64,000 bases of DNA, taken from NCBI GenBank assembly GCA_030847615.1, contig JAUMIR010000005.1:81006492-81070491 (forward strand). The letters are read 5' to 3'. The stretch's first letter is position 1. Each line of letters begins with the position of its first letter. Source of the stretch: Gambelia wislizenii. Lineage: Eukaryota; Chordata; Lepidosauria; Squamata; Crotaphytidae. The notes under the pieces were generated by a model. It was not told the DNA's origin. It made no database searches and worked only from the letters and a program-made list of their open reading frames with translations. Shown here piece by piece: positions 55,140 through 64,000 of the stretch. The translations under genes and the position numbers were made by a program.

Positions 55140-55562
55140 AAAATCAGTGTGTATAGAGCCATTGTACTGTCTATTCTCCTTTATGGGTTTGAAACATGGG
55201 TCACCTATCGCCACCACTTACGACTCCTCAAATGCTTTCATCAGCGCTGTATATGCACAATCCTAAATATACACTGGACTGACTATGTGATGAATGTTGC
55301 TGTCCTTGAGCAAGCAGGGATCACCAGTATTGAGGCCATGATATTGAGAACACAGCTGCGCTGGGAAGGGCACGTTTCTAGGATGGAGGACCATCGCCTC
55401 CCCAAAATACTACTCTACGGTGAACTCGCCATGGGTCAGCGTAAGAGGGGTGATCCAAAAAAGCGATACAAGGACTCCCTGAAACAACATCTCAGGCTTG
55501 GCCAAATTGATCACCAACAATGGTCCGCCCTGGCCTCACATCGGGAGGCATGGAGATGCATT
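55140..55562 (+). mobile_element. LINE family A internal fragment
   Basis: One open frame reads YRAIVLSILLYGFETWVTYR, HHLRLLKCFHQRCICTILNI and GHVSRMEDHRLPKILLYGEL, ending SALASHREAWR. It lacks the zinc-finger tail and the 3' hairpin, so the 3' end was removed after insertion or was never present. Confidence 0.75.
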
Positions 55563-55564
55563 AT

Positions 55565-55910
55565 TTTATCGCATTAGTGCTCACTCCCTAAGATGGAAAA
55601 AAATGGCAGTTTTGGGTGCTTTCCTTGTTAGCAAGCCCCCCCCCCACACGGCCAATCAGCTTTCAGCTTCTGCTCCTTTTGGAAAGTGAATCAATTTATG
55701 TTGCTTGTCCCAACAAGCAGGAACGCACATTCCCCCCACTGTTTTTTTAAAACTCCAGGAAAAGCCACAAAGGCTTTTCCTGTGGAGCGTATGGCGTATT
55801 TATCCCCCCTCCTTCTGAATACAGCAATACAATGTGGGATGCCATTAAGACAGGTTGTATTCTCCTCATATTCCATGAGTATTTTTGCTGTTTAGACAAC
55901 CCCTCAGTGT
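55565..55910. mobile_element. Family X nonautonomous element, right half
   Basis: Runs ATTTTATCGCATTAGTGCTC, CCCCACTGTTTTTTTAAAAC, AGGAAAAGCCACAAAGGC to GCTGTTTAGACAACCCC. It matches 1006-1356 closely. The left half is missing; the LINE fragment at 55140-55562 occupies its place. Confidence 0.6.
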
Positions 55911-56635
55911 GAGGTAGGTAGCCTGATGAAAGTTACTTGGCTTTTAGCATCACCTCAGGTTAGCTCCTACCATCTACTGAAAGGCCATCAACATTTCTCC
56001 TATGCATCCAAAGCTTGTGGGGGGTGTTTGCTGGGGAAATTCCCCCTGCCCTGTCATCCTTTATTAACATTCAGATTGTTTCATCCATCACTAAGGAGGG
56101 GAGATTTATAGTATGTTCTCCTACTTGATGTACTTCATGGATTCTGATTGGTCCCTGGGACCATTACTATTCTTCCTGATCTACTTTTATGTCCAATTGG
56201 CTATGCAATGGACTTGAAATAAAAGAATGTCTATTGAAGGTGGGGTTTCTTAACTAAGGAAGAAGATGAATGGTTCATTAGTTCAGACTGTCACCAAGAG
56301 ATCCAGGTGGTCTCAAATTCACAGTAGCCCACATTTTTTTTAGCAGAGGGAGCCAATTGGAATGTACAGGCAGGTTAACTGTGTTAATTGAAGCAATGGA
56401 AAAAGCCATGTCAAGCAAAATAACTAAGTGTACTCAACAAGATGGCTATGTATGTAGGAACCTTAGGTGGAGCGCCTTGATGCCACCTAGAGAGCCTTAG
56501 ATGTGTTTCTGTCCCATTAAAATTACTTGTACTCATGTACAAGTACTTAGCTGTATGCTTAAATGCCTATGGCACTGCTTCAATGTTCCTTTGCCATGAA
56601 TAGAAGACACTTCACCTCATTCAAACAAGGGTGTA

Positions 56636-57327
56636 CAGTAGCACCCATGCATCTGCTGATTCACCATCCATGGATTCAATTATCTGTAGATGGTGATGGC
56701 AGGCTGGGTGGGCATGAGGGGGAAGGGAGGGAGGAGGCAAGCCTGGGAGGTTTGTGGCATGGTAGGTGGGGGGAGGAAGACAGGAGGTGAACTCACTTCC
56801 CCCTTCCCTTCTCCGCAGGAGGTGGGGTGGGTTCCGGCATGGCAGGCTGGTGGGAGGAGGGTTCTGGTGCAGGTTCCAGAATGGTGGGCTGGTGGGGGGA
56901 GAACGCAACGTTGGAGGGGGGTTGTGGCAGGCGGACGGGAGGAGGGTTCTGGCATGGCAGGCAGAGGAGGGAAGGGGTGACCTCACAGGGGATTCAGGCA
57001 TGTGGAGCTGGCAGGTGGGGAAAGGGGAGAGAAGGTGAACTCTCCCCTCCCTTCTCCACAGGAGGTGGGTCGGCTCCAGTACAGCAGGTGGATAGATGGG
57101 GGAGGGAGGGAGGAGGTGACCTCACGAGGGGTTCCAGCATGGTGGGATGGCAGGAGGAGGGTTCTGGCGCAGTGGAGCTGGCAGGCGGCGGAGGGAGGAG
57201 GTGAGTTTGCTTCTCCCTCCCTTCCCTGGGAAGGTTCTGGTGGTGGTAGTGTTCTTTATTATCTACAGATTCCCCCATCCACAGAGGGGCCCAGAACCAA
57301 TCCCCCATGCATACAGGGGTCCAACTG
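56636..57327. mobile_element. pogo/Tigger-like MITE enlarged by an internal GGAGG-rich tandem repeat
   Basis: TA flanks at 56634-56635 and 57328-57329. The ends CAGTAGCACCCATGCATCTG and CAGGGGTCCAACTG are inverted. Between them, 56690-57240 consists of degenerate units such as GGCAGGCTGGTGGGAGGAGG and GTTCTGGTGCAG, G-rich on the plus strand. Long open frames on both strands are repeat artefacts. Confidence 0.65.
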
Positions 57328-57329
57328 TA

Positions 57330-58300
57330 TTCTCAGATTTCCTCAACTTCATACATTCTCAAATACTGCTGGAAAGTTGAGAGAAGTGGAAAGTAATACA
57401 GTTATATGCTATCTTTCAACGGAGAAGGAGCCCTTCATATATCTTCCTTTGGGAATGACATGAGGGGTGGGGAGTCACTTCAAACATTCTGGGTTGAGAA
57501 CGGCTTCAGTGTTTAACAAAAATATCCAATATCCCAATGTGTCCTTCCTCTGTGTCTTGCTTGAAACAGAAAGAGAAATATTAGTAAGAGTCACTAATGG
57601 TCAATAGATCTGAAGGTGGCTCATTGGCATAGGATCAGTACTAATAGCAAGGGTAAAGATAGTACAAAGACAAAACACAAGGGTGAGGGGGTGTCCAATG
57701 AAGAGGTAGGTAGTCATGAGTTACTGTTTTTTAGCATCACCACTTTCACAGAAATAAGCATTTTGTGACTACCGTATTCCCCATTTTGTGAATGGAACTT
57801 GCTATTGCATTTTTTAAACACTTGCAACTTTCTCAGAATTCTAAATGTGACCATTCACTCTAAAAACTGGAGAATCGTGGAACAGAATCTAGGATCCAAA
57901 ATCTTGCTTAGGCTCATACAAGAGTCCACTGAAATTTTAACTCCACTCCACCACCATCCCACTTTGCTTTTAAACAGTGCTAATTGGTGGCTTCCATTTG
58001 TGGAGTAGGGAATCCAAGTTTTAGTCTAAACTTTAAAGGAACTATCCAAGGTCCTGAACCCTATCTCTGAAGCAGGTTCAGCACAAAGTTCAGACTAAAC
58101 GCTGGAGTGGATTCACTGCCTGACTGACATTCGAGCCACCAACTAGCACTGCTGTTAATACCCAGTCCATTAAAATGCACACAAATTTCACCCAAGGAAT
58201 GTGAGGAGCTGCCAAGATTTTCCAAAAGCTGAAAAATAAACAAGTTTCTTGGTCCTTCAAATGCCAAAATACACTATATGCAAAATTCTGGTGTGAGTGT
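57330..58300. other. Intergenic DNA upstream of ASB5
   Basis: No gene or recognisable repeat was found. Short open frames here have no protein signature. Confidence 0.5.
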
Positions 58301-58302
58301 GT

Positions 58303-58520
58303 GTACCTTCAGGTTGCCTATCAACTTATGGCAACCCTATACATTTCATAGGGTTTTCTTAGGTAAGGAATACTCACCAGATGGTTTTGCCAGTTCCTTC
58401 CTCTGAAGTATAGCCTACAGCAGCAGGTATTCATTGGTTGTTTCCCATCCAAGTAGTAACCAGAGCTGACCCTACTTAGCTTCCAAGATCAGACAGCATC
58501 TCATGCCTTTAGGTATTTAG
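58303..58520 (-). mobile_element. 5S-rRNA-derived SINE, copy 3
   Basis: The plus strand reads TACCTTCAGGTTGCCTATCA, ACTTATGGCAACCC, then CCCATCCAAGTAGTAACCAG and TACTTAGCTTCCAAGATCAG, the complement of the 5S internal promoter region. Confidence 0.75.
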
Positions 58521-58700
58521 GTTGTGTAAAACAGTAACAATCTTGAATTCACAGTTCTGAGATATAAAGAAGGTAGTGTATTAGCTGTATGTATCATGGC
58601 AATCACAAGTTGGGGGCAAAGCATAGAGGTAGAAATCAAGTTTCTCCATACAGAGGTCGGCAGATTAAGATTCTAAATTTTAGTATAAAATGATATATAG

Positions 58701-59105
58701 CAGTGGCTCTTAACCTCTTTTTTTTTAACCAAGGACCCCCTTTAAATATCTTTTGTTGCTGAGGACCCCCAAGACTTAAGATTTAAAATAATAATAATAG
58801 TAATAATAATACCTGGTAATCATCATCATAATCATCATCATACAAGTACACCATCCATTAAAACCTCCCTCAGAAGCACTAGAGGGGAAAGGAAGACTTT
58901 TCTCCTGACTCTTCTTATAAGTTTGAGGCTGGAGCGGATTGAATGGCAATGTGCAGGCCAAGCCAGCTTTTGCCTTGGCTCCTGTCACATGGCTGCTCCA
59001 CTGCAGGGAAGAGGTGGGCCAAGTATCCTTCAAGCCTTTGCAACCCCCCTGTGAGGACATTGCAGACCTCTAGGGAGTCCCTGGACCACAGGTTAAGAAC
59101 CACTG
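58701..59105. mobile_element. hAT-type MITE with 8 bp target duplication
   Basis: The ends CAGTGGCTCTTAACCTC and GGTTAAGAACCACTG are inverted. The flanks ATATATAG (58693-58700) and ATATACAG (59106-59113) form an 8 bp duplication with one mismatch. The interior carries (AAT)n and (ATC)n runs. The TIR resembles the CAGTGGTTCT termini of hAT-Charlie elements. Confidence 0.8.
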
Positions 59106-60268
59106 ATATACAGTATTAATATAATGATTCTAACAGCACAGAAGTAAGTCCCATTAAATTAATTGAGACTATACATTTGGGGGTGTTTTGGAGTAAACTG
59201 ATCTTGGAAAGTTTGGGAAGGAAGGGGGGAAATGAAATGAAAGTGGAGAAGGTGAAGAAAAGGAGAGACGGGGACACACTAGATTGTGGGAAATATAGCA
59301 GACTTGAATGACACAGAGACGGGAGTAGGGGAAGTAAGAATTGCTATCAGACCTTTCTGGAAAGAGTGAACTTTGGGGAGGGGGGGGAGTCATAATAATG
59401 GGGGGGGGGAGATAGAGAGACAAAGTTGCAGGTGAAAAAAGGGTGGAAGAAGGGAGAAAGGAAGGAGTAGGTAGGAGGAATTACTGGTGAAAATAAAAAT
59501 CTTAGATAGACAGTAGATTGGAGTGTCACAGAGAGAATATCTATGTTAGAAAGAGTAGAATAAAAAGAAATATAGTGGAGTAACAAGAAAATATTAAGAG
59601 ATTAAGAAGATTATGATTAGGGGAAAGAAGAGAGATAGAGATGAGTGATTTAGGAGTACTGGGAAGATAAGAGGTAGAGGGATCTTTAAGAAATTTGGTG
59701 GACAAAAAGAGAGAAGATAGATAAGATAACTGAAAATATATAAGGAGTAAAAGGTAGCTTATTTAAGTTTATACCCCATATGAGATTGTATTATGAGTTA
59801 GGACACCATAAGTAGAAGCTGAATTATTTGAAAAGAGTCAATAACCTATTAATTATATAAATTAATAATTTGACAATTCTGTATATTGCACAAACAACTA
59901 ATGAAAATTAATGTCTCACTTATTATTGGATTGTTAGATAAATAATATTTTAAGGATGAATAGGGGCAGGTAGGGAGGTAAAAATTGTGAAGGTTAAAGC
60001 ATATATATATATATATATATATAATAATAATAGAAGAGAAAGTTTGGAGGAAAAATATATAATAGAAAAAGATGCCAGTAAAAAGACATACACAAATCCA
60101 GACCTTGACAACAAGAAGACAATCAATAGAAACACACCAGAGATTCAACAGGTTCTACTATAAGAATTCAGGAAATTTAGAGAAGAAATGACATAGGAAC
60201 TGAGAGAGATAAGAAAAGATATCAAGAAGGAATTAAATGATTTTGGTAAGAAATTAAATAAGATAACA

Positions 60269-61180
60269 GTGGATGTGGAACAACTAAATGTAAAAGTGGA
60301 GGAATTAGATACAAAAACAAAAAAGCTTGGGGAAAAAAACCCAGAACATTTAGAATCAGAACATGAACAAGGACAGGAGAAAGATTTGGATTTCGAAATG
60401 AGATTAAGGGAAAAATGCTTAAAAACAAGAGGCCTGATTGAAGTTGAAGAAGAAGACTTATGCAAGAGATTACTACCTGGACTAGCAAATTTTGTTGAGA
60501 TACCCTTAGAAAAGATGGAAACAGAGGTGGACAGAATAGTTAGAATAAATTCAAAGGTGGCCACCCAAAAGAATCTGCCAAGAGATATCATAATTTATTT
60601 TATAAGAGGAAGGATAAGAGATAAAATTTTACAAAAAACTATGAAACAAAATTAATGATAGAAGAGAATGAAGTGGAGATATATAAAGATATCCCAAGTC
60701 AAATCCTGAAGAGAAGGAAAGATTATCAATTTATTACTTCTAGATTACAAAAAAAGGGAATACAATATAGATGGGAAAGAGTAGAGGGAATATCTTTTAC
60801 ATATCTCTAGAGGAGATATAGATTGAATACAATAAGGAAGGCAAAGGAATTTCTCGTGAAGCATGGGAAAGACTTGAATGGAAAGGAAAGACAGAGAGGG
60901 GGGAAAAGACAACAAGAAAGAACAGAATTCCCGAAGGAGGAAATGGAAGTTGACAGAAAGGAACTAGAGGGAGAAATTGACAGAATGAGAGGGAGCAAAG
61001 GAAGAATTAGAAAGGAAAGAATCAGAAAATAGAAGTGAAGAAGAGGAGGAAATAGAAGTGGAGGAAATAGAAGGGGAAGGAGAAGAAGAAAGACTGGCAG
61101 GAACGGAAGAAGACGAAGATGAAATTGAAGATGAAGAGGAGACAATAAACATAAAACAATATAAGGAAATGAGTATATAA
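60269..61180 (+). pseudogene. L1 ORF1 (nucleic-acid-binding chaperone), frameshifted
   Basis: The first frame holds a Glu/Lys-rich coiled coil (VEELDTKTKKLGEKN) and the RRM-like core (LANFVEIPLEKMETEVDRIV, RINSKVATQKNLPRDIIIYF). A frameshift near 60650 moves to the frame with IYKDIPSQILKRRKDYQFIT and QYRWERVEG, the ORF1 C-terminal domain. A later block encodes RKAKEFLVKHGKDLNG. The region then ends in a Glu/Asp-rich stretch (61030-61180, EEEEEIEVEEIEGEGEEE) before TAA at 61178-61180. Confidence 0.8.
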
Positions 61181-61227
61181 CAAAGTTATATAGTTAATAG
61201 TAAACAGATAATAATCAAACAAGAGAA

Positions 61228-64000
61228 ATTGACATTAAATTGATCTCATGGAATGTTAGGGGGATGAATTCCCTACACAAAAGAAATCAGATATTCCACC
61301 ATTTAGAAAAGATTAAAGCAGATGTGATTTGTATCCAAGAAATATATACAAAGGGAAAAAAAATCAAAATTTACTAAGAAATAGAAAATTGGGCCAAGAA
61401 TTTGTAAATTTAATTGGAAAAAAGAAGAAAGGGATAGTACTTTATGTAAATAGAAATCTCCTTGCAAAAGAGTTGTTTAAAGATTCAAATGGAAGATATA
61501 TAGGAGTGGAAACCATAATAATAGATAAAAAAGTGTTAATATTGGGTATGTATGCACCATCAGAAAATAGAGACAAATTTTATCGAGATTTGCTGAAAGT
61601 GATATTGGAAGCGGAATACGACAATCTAATATGTCTGGGAGACTGGAATGGGGTACTAGACTCCTTTAAAGATAGACTGTCCAAATATATATATATATAA
61701 AAGAAAAACAGGGAAAATTACCTAGATCATTCTTGAACTTTATGGAAGACCTGTCACTAATTGATGTATGGAGACATTTGTATGGAAATAACAGAGAGTA
61801 CACATACTATTCAGAGAGTCACAAATCCCTCTCGAGAACAGACATGTTTTTTGTATCAAAAAACTTGGCAAGAAATATAGTATCTATGGAAATTTCACCA
61901 AGAATGATTTCAGATCATAATATGATAACACTGAAGATCAAAAACATTAAAAGAAATTATAGTTGGAGGCTTAATGAGACCTTGATATTAGAGGAAAAAG
62001 TATAGTACAGAGTTAGAGAACCATTAAAAAATTATTTCAAAGAGAATTGAGAAAAAGGGGCATATTATATGGGATGCAAGTAAGGCTGTAATAAGAGGAC
62101 TGTTAATGCAAATAAACTGTGAGAGAAATAAAGGAATAAAAGAAAAAATACAACATCTTCAAGACGCATTGAAAACTAAAGAAAAGGAACTTTAAAAACA
62201 CCCGACAGATAACAAAGTGTTGAAAGAAATAAAAATTATACAAGAACAATTAAATACAGAAACAGTGTTAGAAATAGAAAAAAAGATGAGATATGCAAAA
62301 CAAAGGTTTTATGAAAACGGTAACAAAATAGGAAAATGGTTGCCTTTTAAACTGCGGAAAGAACAAGAGAAACAACAAATTTTGAAAATAAAGATAAAAG
62401 GAAAAACAATAATGAAACAAGAGAAAATAAGAAAATAATTTCAAGAATATTATAGAAACCTATTTAGAAACAGCTCTGACAGAAAATAAGATAGAAAACA
62501 TAAGAAAATATCTGAATGAACAGCACATTTTGGAAATAAATGAAAAACAGAAGGAAGAATTAAATAAAAAATAACTATAATGGAAGTAGAGAAGGCAATC
62601 AGAGCAATGAAGAGTGGCAAAACTCCTGGACCTGATGGCTTTCCATCCAGCTACTACAAGATCTTTGAAGAAGAAATTAAAATACCACTATGGAAGACCT
62701 TTAACAAAATAATGATAGGAGAAGATGCTCCAAGATCTTGGAACAATGCAAATATTGTATTAATATTAAAAGAAAATAAGGACCCAGAAGATGTAAAAAA
62801 TTATAGGCCCATCTTGCTGTTAAATACAGATTATAAGATTTTCGCATCAATTCTAGCAGAAAGGTTGAAGCCAATTTTAAACAAATGGATAAGCAGTGAT
62901 CAATAAGGGTTCTTGCCAAAAAGACATCTAAGAAATAACATTCAGAAAATTTTAAACCTAATTGAATATTTCAATAAACATCCTGAGAAGAAGCTAGCTT
63001 TGATCTTTCTAGATGCGGAAAAAGATTTTGACAGCATTAGATGGCAATATATGAAGGAAGTTATAGAAACAATAGGCTTGGGAAGAAATTTCATATGTGG
63101 GATACAAGCAATTTACCAGCACCAAACAGCCCTAATAATAATAAACGGACAAAAAACAACAGAAATAAAGCTAGAAAAATGAGTTAGGCAAGGATGCCCT
63201 CTTTCAACTTTACTTTTTATAACAGCATTAGAAACCTTATGTGAAGCCATAAGAAGAGAATAAAATACTGGGTGTGAAGATTAAAAAGCAAATCTTAAAG
63301 ATACGTGCTTATGCCGATGATATGGTGATATCCCTAGAAGATCTGTTAAAATCAATAAACAATCTACAAGAAAAGCTGGAACTTTTGGCATAATGTCAGG
63401 AATTAAAATCAACAAGGAAAAAACAATGACTTTGATGAAAAATCTAGATAAAAAAGAGGAAGAGAAATTAACAAAGTTGACTAACTATAAAGTAGAAAAG
63501 AAGATAAGATACTTGGGAATTATGATAATGAAAAACAACTTGGAGCTAGTAGATAATAATTATAAAAAGAATTGGAGTGAAATAAAAAAAAGATATAGAA
63601 AGATGGAAGAAGCTGAATCTATCCATGCTAGGGAGGATATCAGCTATTAAGATGACGGTATTGCCGAAAATGCTTTTCTTATTCCAAAACCTACCCATAC
63701 TAAATAACAACAAGCTATTCAAAATATGGGAAAAATAATTGTCAAACTTTATTTGGCAGAACAAAAAACCAAGAATAAGCTGGAAAGTATTAATGGATGA
63801 TAAATGTAGAGGGGGATTGGGGTTACCTAACTTGAGATTGTATTATTGGGCATGTGTTTTAGTATGGTTACAAGAATGGTTTAAGCTCAATAACAGTAGA
63901 ATAACAACATTAGAAGGGGCAGATACAAGATATGGGCTACACACATACCTATGCTATGAGAAGGAGAAGATAAATAAAAGCTTTGGAAACCATATTATTA
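61228..64000 (+). pseudogene. L1 ORF2 (endonuclease and reverse transcriptase), multiple stops
   Basis: The endonuclease blocks are KLISWNVRGMNSLHKRN, KADVICIQE, then after a frameshift near 61360 GMYAPSENRDKFY, CLGDWNGVLD, SRTDMFFVSKNL and ISDHNMITL. The reverse transcriptase blocks are GKTPGPDGFPSSYYK, VKNYRPILLLNTDYKIFASI, FLDAEKDFDSIRW, RQGCPLS and AYADDMVIS, so the YADD box is intact. In-frame stops lie near 61698, 62904, 63180 and 63390. The frame continues past the window edge. Confidence 0.85.

Larger units (their letters stand above)
59170..64000 (+). mobile_element. L1-clade LINE, nearly complete from the 5' side, inactive, truncated by the window edge
   Basis: A purine-rich leader (about 59170-60260, including (TA)n at 60001-60022) is followed by ORF1 (60269-61180) and ORF2 (from about 61228). 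This is L1 organisation. The plus strand is strongly A-rich, as in L1. The 5' boundary is uncertain. Multiple stops and frameshifts show it is dead. It lies about 4.6 kb upstream of ASB5, on the opposite strand. Confidence 0.85.

Noticed and set aside
56563..57463. Several overlapping Gly/Arg/Pro-rich open frames on both strands
   Set aside because: They are products of the G-rich minisatellite within a MITE; frames are open on both strands simultaneously.
60001..60022. (TA)n run as a possible replication or regulatory element
   Set aside because: A simple dinucleotide repeat within the L1 leader is sufficient explanation.
60145..60591. Serine/phenylalanine-rich minus-strand frame of 148 aa
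   Set aside because: It is the antisense shadow of the purine-rich L1 ORF1.

Overview
This window is vertebrate nuclear DNA, most likely from a squamate reptile (a lizard of the iguanian type is my guess). The genes have short exons with GT-AG introns. The repeats combine CR1, L2, L1 and RTE-type LINEs, tRNA-derived and 5S-rRNA-derived SINEs, pogo/Tigger-like and hAT-like miniature elements, and foldback elements that resemble Penelope-like retroelements. I found no bacterial, plasmid or phage content.

Three host genes can be reconstructed exon by exon. (1) The last three visible coding exons of a plus-strand gene (1-2436) are assigned to WDR17, mainly by synteny. (2) SPATA4 lies on the minus strand (14053 down to 5540) with six exons encoding 271 aa. 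Its CpG-rich promoter carries an RFX X-box and an NRF1-like site. (3) ASB5 lies on the minus strand (54548 down to 19488) with seven exons encoding 329 aa: ankyrin repeats plus a C-terminal SOCS box. The order and orientation, WDR17 convergent with SPATA4 followed by ASB5 in tandem, matches the mammalian locus. ASB5 intron 1 is about 26.6 kb and makes up most of the window.

Layout: 1-3300 WDR17 3' end; 3300-5240 convergent intergenic DNA with a small palindromic insertion; 5240-14270 SPATA4 and its promoter; 14270-18560 intergenic DNA with pogo-like MITEs and a 5S SINE; 18560-54550 ASB5; 54550-59100 upstream of ASB5, mainly repeats; 59170-64000 a long, mutated L1 element running off the right edge.

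The most unusual signal is a set of short foldback insertions (9548-9926, 19961-20181, 32248-32633). All three share the same inverted terminal arms, a core resembling a hammerhead ribozyme (CTGANGA ... CGAAAC) and 12-14 bp target-site duplications. A second inverted-arm insertion (12219-13086) splits a SINE and has an 11 bp duplication. A third, unrelated 167 bp palindrome (3772-3938) has a perfect 19 bp duplication.
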